Made by a program: the position numbers and the translations under genes
Notes under the pieces: generated by a model
What the model saw: the letters and a program-made list of their open reading frames with translations, nothing else
Told to the model about the DNA's origin: nothing
The model's database searches: none
Part shown: positions 33,610-39,327 of the stretch, in pieces
How the letters are laid out: every line of letters starts with the position of its first letter
Numbering within the stretch: position 1 is the first letter of the stretch
Source of the DNA: Clostridia bacterium
GTDB taxonomy: Bacteria > Bacillota > Clostridia > Oscillospirales > CAG-272
DNA: 49,520 bases
Direction of reading: 5' to 3'
Assembly: GCA_017507905.1 (NCBI GenBank)
Contig: JAFWAA010000008.1
Location: 1-49,520 of the forward strand

Positions 33610-34019
33610 CACAGCGCACCTCCCTTCTCGCAGGCAGATGCCTCTGCCTTGGCAGAGCGCGCTTGCGGCATCTCGGAGAGGATAAACTGCCGCTCCAGAA
33701 GGTCGCGATGGCGCTTGAGGAAGGAGGCGTGGCGTGCCGTACAGGGAATGAGATAGAGAATGGCGTCGCTTCCCGCCAAGGGGGCGGCAAAGTCCTGCAG
33801 GGCCTCAAGCAGCAGACGGTCGCCGCGTGAGGGGCTTACGGGGTGCAGCCGCATGGCAACGCTCAAGCGGAGAAGGAGAGGCGTGCGCTCACAAAAGACG
33901 TGGGAGACCACGCCGTACTTGCGGTGCAGACGCTTGGCCGTTTCGACCGTTTCGATCGACGTGCCGAGCAGGACGGGGACAAGATCACCCGTCAGAAGCT
34001 CTTGATGAAGCAGATCCAC
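33609..34019 (-). CDS. Isolated pre-ATP-grasp-like domain (truncated D-aspartate ligase/carboxylate-amine ligase relative)
   Basis: A 136-residue protein. Its first half, LVPVLLGTSIETVETAKRLH with RKYGV after it, and a later stretch, AILYLIPCTARHASFLKRHR followed by DLLERQFILSEMP, resemble the N-terminal domain of D-aspartate-ligase-type ATP-grasp enzymes. In those the pattern is ILGTDxNxYGxARxFHxxYG, then LIPCxDxY. The ATP-grasp catalytic part, some 250-300 residues, is absent; an unrelated Ala/Glu-rich tail follows. The start is GTG at 34019 with AAGGAGG 8 bases upstream. It is coupled to the racemase. It may be a remnant or a stand-alone binding domain; the resemblance is from memory of the family. 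Confidence 0.6.
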   Translation of the reverse strand: MDLLHQELLTGDLVPVLLGTSIETVETAKRLHRKYGVVSHVFCERTPLLLRLSVAMRLHPVSPSRGDRLLLEALQDFAAPLAGSDAILYLIPCTARHASFLKRHRDLLERQFILSEMPQARSAKAEASACEKGGAL

Positions 34020-34091
34020 GTTTCTTCCTCCTTTCGTGTTGACGCTATGGCTGCTGTGCTCCTCGGCGCAGGCGAGGGAAAAGCGGGCGGC

Positions 34092-34289
34092 TCAGATATC
34101 CGCCCCGTTCTCCTTCAGCCTCTTGTAGCGCTCGTAGGAAATGATGACGTTTTGCGGCTTGCTGTTCTTGTTGACGATCACAACGTTGTCGTTCTTGACG
34201 ATCGTATCAAAGATCTTGGACGCCTGTCCGCGCAAGAACTCGGTTGCCGTGTGACTTTCGGGAACAGCGGTGCTTTTCAGCCTTGACAC
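34092..34289 (-). CDS. Phd/YefM-family antitoxin-like protein, no toxin partner
   Basis: A 65-residue protein starting at GTG, with GGAGGTGATT 6 bases upstream. The pattern (TEFLRGQASKIFDTIVKND, then VVIVNKNSKPQNVIISYERY) is the Phd/YefM fold: a DNA-binding N-terminal half that in other cases neutralises a toxin with its C-terminal tail. No RelE, Doc or other toxin gene follows; the next gene on the same strand is the pre-ATP-grasp domain, 72 bases away. The longer reading frame upstream contains the promoter and is not used. It probably represses its own promoter, which holds a perfect 12-base palindrome. Confidence 0.78.
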   Translation of the reverse strand: MSRLKSTAVPESHTATEFLRGQASKIFDTIVKNDNVVIVNKNSKPQNVIISYERYKRLKENGADI

Positions 34290-34323
34290 CTTGCAATCAC
34301 CTCCACGGTAAAACTCTGCTCTC

Positions 34324-34352
34324 ATTATAGCATAAGTAATTACTTTTGTCAA
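34324..34352 (-). promoter_or_regulatory. Perfect consensus sigma-A promoter with palindromic operator, head of the Phd-racemase-MurE operon
   Basis: Minus strand: TTGACA (34347-34352), 17-base spacer ending TGC, TATAAT (34324-34329). The spacer holds the perfect palindrome AAGTAATTACTT (34334-34345). Such a strong promoter probably needs a repressor; the Phd-like protein is the obvious candidate. Confidence 0.88.
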
Positions 34353-34478
34353 TACAAAAATACAATAAATTCTCATTATTTTCTCATGAATTTGCCGCAT
34401 TTTCGGGGGGCGGAGGAAGGGGAGGGGAAGGAGATTGACGGCGTTCTTCGGAAAAATTCTTGAAAAGTGGAAAACCGC

Positions 34479-34507
34479 TTGACTTTTCGCGCGGAAAATG
34501 GTATCAT
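34479..34507 (+). promoter_or_regulatory. Sigma-A promoter of the acetyltransferase gene
   Basis: TTGACT (34479-34484), 17-base spacer, TATCAT (34502-34507). Divergent from the Phd operon. Confidence 0.75.
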
Positions 34508-34549
34508 CTTGATAGACAGACCGCAAACGGTCGGGAAAGGAGGATACGC

Positions 34550-35155
34550 GTGAAAAAGGAAAAGCTGTATCGCGTTTTTTCGCATATGCCCGAGCTTCTC
34601 ACCGAGCGGCTTACCTTGCGCAAGCTGATGGCGGCCGACGCCGCGGATATGTACGCCTACGCGAGCCGCGCGGAGGTGACGCGCTATCTGACCTGGTATC
34701 CGCACCCCGACCGCGCCTACACGAGGCAGTATCTGGAGTATCTGGGGCGGCGCTACGCCATGGGAATGTTCTACGATTGGGCCGTGATCTACGAGCCCGA
34801 CTGCCGCATGGTGGGCACCTGCGGCTTTACCTCCTTCAACTGTCAATCGGACAGCGCGGAGGTGGGCTACGTCATCAATCCCGACTACTGGGGCAAGGAA
34901 ATTGCCCGCGAGGCCCTTTTGCGCGTGATGGAGTTTGGCTTTTCCGAACTGAAGCTGCACCGCATCGAGGCACGCTTTATGGAGGGGAACGATCGCTCGC
35001 GCCACCTGATGGAGAGCGTGGGCATGACCTTTGAGGGAATGCACCGTGAGGCGCTTCTCGTCAAGGGAGAGTACGTCAGCGTTGGCGTGTGCGCCATTTT
35101 GCGCAGCGAATGGGAGGCGGCAAGAGCCGCGGACGAAAACGAAAAAAAGGACTGA
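34550..35155 (+). CDS. GNAT family N-acetyltransferase (RimJ/RimL type)
   Basis: Transfers an acetyl group from acetyl-CoA to an amine, often the N-terminus of a protein. The 201-residue protein has the RimJ-like opening PELLTERLTLRKLMAADAAD, the beta-4/beta-5 part VGTCGFTSF and SAEVGYVINPDYWGKEIARE with the acetyl-CoA loop, and the end HRIEARFMEGNDRSRHLMES. The start is GTG at 34550, with AAGGAGG 7 bases upstream; the longer frame reads through the promoter. It is a single-gene unit. The substrate is unknown. Confidence 0.88.
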   Translation: MKKEKLYRVFSHMPELLTERLTLRKLMAADAADMYAYASRAEVTRYLTWYPHPDRAYTRQYLEYLGRRYAMGMFYDWAVIYEPDCRMVGTCGFTSFNCQSDSAEVGYVINPDYWGKEIAREALLRVMEFGFSELKLHRIEARFMEGNDRSRHLMESVGMTFEGMHREALLVKGEYVSVGVCAILRSEWEAARAADENEKKD

Positions 35156-35186
35156 CCCACACGGCGGTGCGGGCAGTCCTTTTTTG
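35141..35186. terminator. Bidirectional terminator between the acetyltransferase and Nudix genes
   Basis: AAGGACTG (35147-35154) pairs with CAGTCCTT (35174-35181), with further CCC/GGG and CAC/GTG pairing inside, and A- and T-runs outside. Confidence 0.85.
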
Positions 35187-35199
35187 TGTCTTTTTTCGA

Positions 35200-35673
35200 T
35201 CAGAGGGGCAGGGGGGTGCCGTCAAGGAGGGCGGCGGTCAGATGCTCCCCTTGGTAGGTGAGCTTGAGCGAGAAGAAGGGCGTGTCGGGCGAGTCGATGA
35301 GCGAGAGGAAGATGCGATCTCCCTCCCACATGGGAAGGCGCAAAAGCGCCTGCTTGTCGATCCAGGCAAGATCCCCCTCGTCGCATTCCTTGGGCTCTCC
35401 CGTCCAGTCGGTGCAGGTAAAGAGATGCATATACTCGCAGGGGTAAAGGTCGGAGACGAAGGTCACGATGCCGCGATAGCGAAAGGCCGTCACGGAAAGT
35501 CCCGTTTCCTCCAGGATCTCGCGGCGCATACAGTCCTCGGGGCTTTCGCCGTTCTCAAATTTTCCGCCCACGCCGATCCATTTGTCGCGGTTTTCGTCGT
35601 TTTCCTTCTTGGTGCGGTGGAGCATCAGATAGCGTCCGTCGCGCTCCAGGTAGCATAGCGTCGTCATTTTCAT
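35200..35673 (-). CDS. Nudix hydrolase (MutT/8-oxo-dGTP diphosphatase type)
   Basis: Hydrolyses a nucleoside diphosphate linked to another group, in this subgroup often 8-oxo-dGTP. The 157-residue protein opens MKMTTLCYLERDGRYLMLHR with the KKENDENRDKW stretch, then the complete Nudix box GKFENGESPEDCMRREILEE followed by TGL (Gx5Ex7REUxEExGU). The ATG at 35673 follows AAAGGAG; the earlier reading frame passes through the promoter. A second ATG at 35667 is possible. Monocistronic. Confidence 0.9.
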   Translation of the reverse strand: MKMTTLCYLERDGRYLMLHRTKKENDENRDKWIGVGGKFENGESPEDCMRREILEETGLSVTAFRYRGIVTFVSDLYPCEYMHLFTCTDWTGEPKECDEGDLAWIDKQALLRLPMWEGDRIFLSLIDSPDTPFFSLKLTYQGEHLTAALLDGTPLPL

Positions 35674-35709
35674 GGGGGAGGTCTCCTTTTCGGTGTCGTT
35701 CTGCTCTCC

Positions 35710-35738
35710 ATTATAGCAGGCTCCTGCCGAAAAAGCAA
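35710..35738 (-). promoter_or_regulatory. Sigma-A promoter of the Nudix gene
   Basis: Minus strand: TTGCTT (35733-35738), 17-base spacer ending TGC, TATAAT (35710-35715). Confidence 0.8.
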
Positions 35739-35799
35739 GTTTTTTTGAAAAAAGAGCAAAAAGGTATTGCAGATAGGTATTCGAGAGTGAATTTAAGCA

Positions 35800-35845
35800 A
35801 AACAAAAAGGGTGTTTCAAATGCTTTATGCATTTGAAACACCCTT
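35800..35845 (-). terminator. Terminator of rpsF-ssb-rpsR
   Basis: A perfect 17-bp stem (35807-35823 with 35829-35845; core GGGTGTTTCAAATGC) and a 5-base loop, followed on the minus strand by UUUGUUUUG. Confidence 0.92.
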
Positions 35846-35865
35846 GTTTGATGCACGGCTACTCC

Positions 35866-36132
35866 TTAGTCGGTGACGAAGGGAAGCAGAGCCATGTTGC
35901 GAGCTCTCTTGATGGCCGTGTTGACTGCACGCTGGTGAACGGCGCAGGCACCAGAGATTCTTCTGGGAAGAATCTTGCCGCGCTCGCTGATGAACTTTCT
36001 CAGCTTTGCGCTGTCCTTGTAGTCAATATAGGAAACCTTGTCTGCGCAGAAAATGCAGACCTTCTTTCTTCTGCGGTTTGCGTTCGCGGGACGGGCCGGA
36101 CGAACGACTGCTTCGGTTGCTTTCGTATCCAT
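35866..36132 (-). CDS. rpsR: Ribosomal protein bS18
   Basis: Small-subunit protein that binds 16S rRNA together with bS6. The 88-residue protein has the conserved core [20 protein letters not shown] with [19 protein letters not shown] and ends [13 protein letters not shown]. The CxxC (VCIFC) and CxxH (CAVH) pairs fit the zinc-binding form. The ATG at 36132 is used; AGGAGG lies 12 bases upstream, a slightly long spacing. A TTG at 36156 in frame would destroy that site's position. It is the last gene of the operon. Confidence 0.94.
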   Translation of the reverse strand: MDTKATEAVVRPARPANANRRRKKVCIFCADKVSYIDYKDSAKLRKFISERGKILPRRISGACAVHQRAVNTAIKRARNMALLPFVTD

Positions 36133-36171
36133 ATCTGATGAAATCCTCCTGTTCAAAATATGCGCCTTCGA

Positions 36172-36636
36172 TTAGAAGGGCAGGTCGTCGTCGGTCTTGA
36201 GCTCCTCAAACTTCGGCGCAGATGCCGGAGAGGAGGAATAGGACGGCGCGTTGTAGGTTTCGGCAGAGTAGCCTCCGCCGGCGTTGTTGTCGTTCTTGCT
36301 GTCCACGAACATTGCCTCGTCGGCAACGACCTCGGTGGCATAACGCTTCTGGCCCTGCTGATCCTGCCAGCTTCTGGTCTGGATCGAGCCGGTCACGCAA
36401 AGAGCAGAACCCTTACGGAAGTAACGGGAAATGAACTCTGCGGTCGAGCGCCAAGCAACGACGTTGATGAAGTCTGCCTGCTGGCCCTGAGCACCGTCGG
36501 CACTCTTGGACTGATAGCGGCGATTGACGGCCAACGTGAAGGAGACCACAGCGATGCCGCTGGTGGTTTGCTTCAACTCCGGATCTGCGGTCATTCTTCC
36601 GCAAAGGACAACCTTGTTAAGATTCAAACTGGACAT
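36172..36636 (-). CDS. ssb: Single-stranded DNA-binding protein
   Basis: Coats single-stranded DNA in replication, repair and recombination and recruits partners through its tail. The 154-residue protein has the OB-fold opening SSLNLNKVVLCGRMTADPEL and continues SFTLAVNRRYQSK, FINVVAWRSTAEFISRYFRK and GSALCVTGSIQTRSW. A flexible Asn/Gly/Ser/Tyr/Pro linker follows (about 115-145), and the acidic partner-binding tip is DDDLPF. It sits between rpsF and rpsR, the usual Firmicutes order. Confidence 0.96.
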   Translation of the reverse strand: MSSLNLNKVVLCGRMTADPELKQTTSGIAVVSFTLAVNRRYQSKSADGAQGQQADFINVVAWRSTAEFISRYFRKGSALCVTGSIQTRSWQDQQGQKRYATEVVADEAMFVDSKNDNNAGGGYSAETYNAPSYSSSPASAPKFEELKTDDDLPF

Positions 36637-36673
36637 CTTAGAAACGCCTCCTTTTTGTGATCAACGGAGAGAA

Positions 36674-37054
36674 TTACTCTGCGTCGGTGGTAGCTTCGGC
36701 AACGGGAGCCTCTGCAGCCTCATCGGCAGCAGGAGCCTCGGCGGCCTTTGCAGCGATCGTCTCGTCAATGGCGATGACCATTGCGCGAAGAACAGACTCG
36801 TCGATGTTCATCAGACGCTGCAGCTCTGCGGGGAACTCGCCCTCGCTCTTGAAGGTCACGACGGTATAATAACCCTCGTTCATGTCGTCGATCGGATAAG
36901 CAAAGCGGCGCTTGCCCCAATCGTCGACGGCGATGGTCGTTGCATTTGCATCAACCAGACCGGTGAACTTGCTCACCGTTGCCTTGGCGGCCTCTTCGCC
37001 GTTTGCAAGACTTACGATGAACATGCACTCATAAGAATTGATTACTTTCTCCAT
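36674..37054 (-). CDS. rpsF: Ribosomal protein bS6 with an acidic Ala/Glu tail
   Basis: Small-subunit protein that binds bS18. The 126-residue protein has the family start NSYECMFIVSLANGEE and later DDWGKRRFAYPIDDMNEGYY. The C-terminus is extended by about 30 residues rich in Ala, Glu and Asp (AAKAAEAPAADEAAEAPVAE), longer than the roughly 95-residue core. Such acidic tails vary between species. The ATG follows GGAGGTG, and the leader holds a hairpin that may be the S6:S18 control site. First gene of the operon. Confidence 0.95.
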   Translation of the reverse strand: MEKVINSYECMFIVSLANGEEAAKATVSKFTGLVDANATTIAVDDWGKRRFAYPIDDMNEGYYTVVTFKSEGEFPAELQRLMNIDESVLRAMVIAIDETIAAKAAEAPAADEAAEAPVAEATTDAE

Positions 37055-37080
37055 GTTTTACACCTCCCTATGGACTTTCG

Positions 37081-37109
37081 ACCGTGCTGTAAGATTGAAT
37101 TTGCACGGT
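37081..37109 (-). promoter_or_regulatory. Leader hairpin of rpsF, candidate S6:S18 autoregulatory site
   Basis: ACCGTGC (minus-strand orientation, 37103-37109) pairs with GCACGGT (37081-37087) about 27 bases before the rpsF start. In many bacteria the bS6:bS18 complex binds an rpsF leader hairpin with a CCG element. A CCG is present at the stem, but I cannot fold the RNA here. A second hairpin, ACGGGA/TCCCGT, lies upstream at about 37116-37133. Confidence 0.55.
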
Positions 37110-37143
37110 AGAGAGACGGGAAAAAATCCCGTACCAAGTTGGT

Positions 37144-37172
37144 ATTATACCATATCCTCCTGCTTCTGTCAA
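37144..37172 (-). promoter_or_regulatory. Perfect consensus sigma-A promoter of rpsF-ssb-rpsR
   Basis: Minus strand: TTGACA (37167-37172), 17-base spacer ending TGG, TATAAT (37144-37149). Confidence 0.88.
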
Positions 37173-37472
37173 GTCTTTTTTTCGCATTTTATTCGCATTT
37201 TAATTAAAATAATCAAAGAATAAGGAAAGAATAAGCAAGGGGCAAGTCGGAAATCGGCTTTTTTTGCGTGTCCTCTTGCGCAGAAGGCGGGGGGCGTTCC
37301 GCGTTTTGCGCACTTCGGGGGAAGGCACGACCGCCCCTCCCGCAAAGCGATCGGCTGTGGAGCTTTTTTCCTCGTTTAATCGCATAAAAACGCGAAAACC
37401 GCGATATATCCTACACTACGGGTGCTTTTTTTTGATACAATAAGATATACTGCGGAAGGAGGCGAGGTATTC
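37173..37472. other. Non-coding gap of about 300 bases
   Basis: Between the rpsF promoter and the XRE gene. I see no convincing gene, repeat or structured RNA. A 61-codon frame on the minus strand has no ribosome-binding site. A TATACT at 37446-37451 could be the -10 of the XRE gene, but a matching -35 is poor. Confidence 0.5.
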
Positions 37473-37715
37473 GTGAGCACGAAGAAGGCTATAGCGGCAA
37501 GAATCGTTGAGCTTTGTCAAGAGCGTGGAATCGCTATCAATACATTGGCCAATTTATCCGGCGTATCCCCCTCTACCGTATACAGCATGCTCAACGAAAA
37601 AAGTCAGAATCCGGGCGTGGTATCGCTGAAGAAGCTGTGCGACGGCCTGGATATCACCCTGCGCGAGTTCTTTGACAGCCCGATCTTCGATGATATTGAG
37701 CAAGAAATCCGATAA
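37473..37715 (+). CDS. Small XRE-family helix-turn-helix regulator
   Basis: An 80-residue DNA-binding protein consisting of a single Cro/C1-type helix-turn-helix: ARIVELCQERGIAINTLANL, then SGVSPSTVYSMLNEK and LKKLCDGLDITLREFFDSP. It has no other domain. The start is GTG at 37473 with AAGGAGG 10 bases upstream; the longer frame from 37422 lacks a site. It is a single-gene unit with its own terminator. The targets are unknown; similar stand-alone regulators are common in Clostridia. Confidence 0.85.
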   Translation: MSTKKAIAARIVELCQERGIAINTLANLSGVSPSTVYSMLNEKSQNPGVVSLKKLCDGLDITLREFFDSPIFDDIEQEIR

Positions 37716-37725
37716 AGCAAGAAAA

Positions 37726-37760
37726 AAGAGGAGACGCATGGGCGTCTCCTCTTTTTTTTG
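37726..37760. terminator. Bidirectional terminator between the XRE and YwaF-like genes
   Basis: A 12-bp stem AAGAGGAGACGC (37726-37737) with GCGTCTCCTCTT (37742-37753), then a T-run; an A-run precedes it. Confidence 0.9.
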
Positions 37761-37782
37761 TATTCTCCGTCCTGCTCTGCGC

Positions 37783-38571
37783 TTACGCATCGGGAAGCTT
37801 TTCGGCGGGGGGAGCGGCTTTTTTCTTCTTGCGGTCCAGGAGGAACCAGGGCAGGTAGGCCAGCGCGAACAGCGCAGTGACTGCGGCGGCCATGATCAGA
37901 ATGCGCAGGGCAAAGCTTTGGGGCAGGATATCCAGAATGGAGGGGGTGTCCTCGGGCTTTGCCATAAAGAGATAGTTTGCACCCGGGCCGAGAATGTCGT
38001 TTGCCGCATAGGCGACCACGGCAAGAAGGGCGAGGGCGGCGTAGGATTTGGCAAAGGAGCGCAACGTCGGGCGCATCTTATGGACGAAGATCATGTAAAA
38101 GACGGCCACGTACCCCAAAGTATGCTCCAGCCAGAACTGGTAGTAGCGGAAGCGCGTGGGGCCCGTGTAGGTGATGACGGTGGGGGTGATCAGCGCAAAG
38201 ATCGTGCCGGCAAACACCCAGAAGTAGACGATGTCAAACAGGGATTGCGATTTGGTGACGACCATATAGCTGCCAAAGATGATGGCCCAGCCACAAACGG
38301 CGATGGGGAGGTGGTCGATGGGATTTGGGCCGAGCGAGGGAACGCCCACAAGGCGCCAGTAGTAGGACATCTCCGAGCAGATCATGGCAAAGGCCAGGAT
38401 CCAGCGCAGGGTGCTGTCGGTGCGGCTGCTGTTGCGCAGGCGGTCGCGGAAGCGGTAGATCAGATAGATCAGGGCGGCGGTCAGAAGAATGGGCAGAATG
38501 TGGGCGAGGGAGAATGCGACAAATTCGACCTCGTCGCCCTTTCCGAAGAAGTAGCGCAGAAACGGTTTCAC
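37783..38571 (-). CDS. YwaF/TIGR02206-family integral membrane protein
   Basis: A 262-residue protein with seven hydrophobic helices. The conserved polar residues of the family are present: HILPILL in the first helix, DHLPIAVCGWA in the third or fourth, and WLEHTLGY in a later one. The pattern recalls the YwaF/TMEM164 group, thought to be membrane-embedded acyltransferases or hydrolases. The tail is basic and Ala/Pro-rich. It has its own consensus promoter; function is not established. Confidence 0.8.
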   Translation of the reverse strand: MKPFLRYFFGKGDEVEFVAFSLAHILPILLTAALIYLIYRFRDRLRNSSRTDSTLRWILAFAMICSEMSYYWRLVGVPSLGPNPIDHLPIAVCGWAIIFGSYMVVTKSQSLFDIVYFWVFAGTIFALITPTVITYTGPTRFRYYQFWLEHTLGYVAVFYMIFVHKMRPTLRSFAKSYAALALLAVVAYAANDILGPGANYLFMAKPEDTPSILDILPQSFALRILIMAAAVTALFALAYLPWFLLDRKKKKAAPPAEKLPDA

Positions 38572-38616
38572 GGTTTCCTCCTTAAGATGATGTGATCACA
38601 CGGATAAGTCTCTTTC

Positions 38617-38645
38617 ATTATACCTGACGCGCTCGACTCTGTCAA
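38617..38645 (-). promoter_or_regulatory. Perfect consensus sigma-A promoter of the YwaF-like gene
   Basis: Minus strand: TTGACA (38640-38645), 17-base spacer, TATAAT (38617-38622). No TGn extension. Confidence 0.85.
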
Positions 38646-38693
38646 TATTTCGTTTACAAAATTCATAAACGCTGTGCAAATCTTCACAGAAGG

Positions 38694-38748
38694 ATCAAAA
38701 AAGGGCAAATCCCTTGCGGGATTTGCGAGGTTCATCGCCTTTTTTGAT
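38694..38748. repeat. Nested hairpin with complementary A- and T-runs
   Basis: The outer arms ATCAAAAAAGG (38694-38704) and CCTTTTTTGAT (38738-38748) are perfect complements. Inside is a 9-bp hairpin, GCAAATCCC-TTGC-GGGATTTGC (38705-38726). It resembles a terminator in both directions. Confidence 0.7.
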
Positions 38749-38751
38749 TTC

Positions 38752-38778
38752 AAAAAAAGCAGGGCTCAGAACCCCTGC
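38752..38778 (-). terminator. Terminator-like hairpin at the left end of the hairpin array
   Basis: GCAGGG (38773-38778 on the minus strand) pairs with CCCTGC (38759-38764), followed on the minus strand by seven U. No recognised gene lies immediately upstream on that strand except the hairpin array and, beyond it, the tRNA. Confidence 0.6.
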
Positions 38779-38828
38779 ATGCGCGAAAATGCGGTGCGTG
38801 TCGAAGTTCGGCGTCCGCGCATGACCAT

Positions 38829-39014
38829 CACGCCGAAGGCGTGTATATCATCCTGTTCCGCAGGAACGGTATATCACCAATGCGAAGCATTGTATATCAT
38901 CAAGGCGCAGGCAAGATGCACGCTGGCGCGTGATGAGATACAAGGGCGGCGAGCCGCCCTTGATGATATACACCGCACTTCGTGCGGCGATGATATGCCA
39001 AGCCTGCGGCTTGG
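38829..39014. repeat. Array of short hairpins joined by TATATCA/TGATATA linkers
   Basis: At least seven small palindromes in 186 bases. They are CACGCC-GAA-GGCGTG (38829), GTTCC-GCA-GGAAC (38855), AATGC-GAA-GCATT (38879), CACGC-TGGC-GCGTG (38919), AAGGGCGGC-GA-GCCGCCCTT (38942), CCGCAC-TTC-GTGCGG (38973) and CCAAGCC-TGC-GGCTTGG (38998). Linkers to the left read TATATCA, and those to the right read TGATATA. The left and right halves can therefore also pair, for example 38891-38904 with 38959-38972, perfect over 14 bases. No protein gene is present. Confidence 0.85.
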
Positions 39015-39020
39015 ATAAAC

Positions 39021-39060
39021 AAAAAGAGAACATTTGTCGGTAGACAAATGTTCTCTTTTT
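39021..39060 (-). terminator. Terminator of tRNA-Val
   Basis: A perfect 18-bp stem (39021-39038 with 39043-39060; core GAGAACATTTGTC) with a GGTA loop; U-rich sequence follows on the minus strand. Confidence 0.9.
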
Positions 39061-39062
39061 GT

Positions 39063-39139
39063 TGGTGGAAACAGCAGGGCTCGAACCTGCGACCTCACGG
39101 ATGTGAACCGTGCGCTCTGACCAACTGAGCTATGCTTCC
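39063..39139 (-). tRNA. tRNA-Val, anticodon CAC
   Basis: Full cloverleaf on the minus strand. The acceptor GGAAGCA (39133-39139) pairs with TGTTTCC (39067-39073) with one G-U pair. The D-arm has AGCTCAGTTGGTCAGAGC, and the anticodon stem CACGG/CCGTG encloses the loop TTCACAT with anticodon CAC. The T-arm is GCAGGTTCGAGCCCTGC. The CCA end is encoded (39063-39065). CAC reads the valine codon GUG. Confidence 0.93.
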
Positions 39140-39156
39140 GTTTCCCGAACGCATCT

Positions 39157-39185
39157 ATTATAGCACATTCCTTTTCAAATTGCAA
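39157..39185 (-). promoter_or_regulatory. Sigma-A promoter of tRNA-Val
   Basis: Minus strand: TTGCAA (39180-39185), 17-base spacer ending TGC, TATAAT (39157-39162). Confidence 0.82.
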
Positions 39186-39264
39186 CCCCTTTTTTCGAAT
39201 TTTTCAAAAAAACTCGTTTTTCGTGACACCGGCCCGCTCTTTCCTCTCTGGCAGATTCTGCCTT

Positions 39265-39294
39265 GCATAAATCCCGGCGTCTCTCGGCAATACT
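39265..39294 (+). promoter_or_regulatory. Forespore promoter (sigma-F/sigma-G type) of sigG
   Basis: GCATA (39265-39269), a 16-base spacer, then GGCAATACT (39286-39294). This fits the sigma-F/sigma-G consensus GYATA/GCATR, N16, GGnnAnAnT at every fixed position. No sigma-A promoter is seen here. The start of transcription should be near 39301. Confidence 0.8.
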
Positions 39295-39327
39295 TTCCTT
39301 GAAAAACAAAAACCCGGAGCATGGAAG

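Noticed and set aside
34020..34091. A toxin gene partnering the Phd-like protein
   Set aside because: No frame with toxin motifs is found on either strand nearby; the next gene resembles a pre-ATP-grasp domain.
36000..37054. Zinc-independent alternative for bS18
   Set aside because: CxxC and CxxH are both present, so the zinc form fits better.
37200..37385. A 61-codon minus-strand frame in the gap before the XRE gene
   Set aside because: No ribosome-binding site, no promoter and no recognisable pattern.
38829..39014. Possible CRISPR array
   Set aside because: The repeated parts are 7-12 bases, the hairpins all differ, and the unit length is irregular; no cas genes are present.
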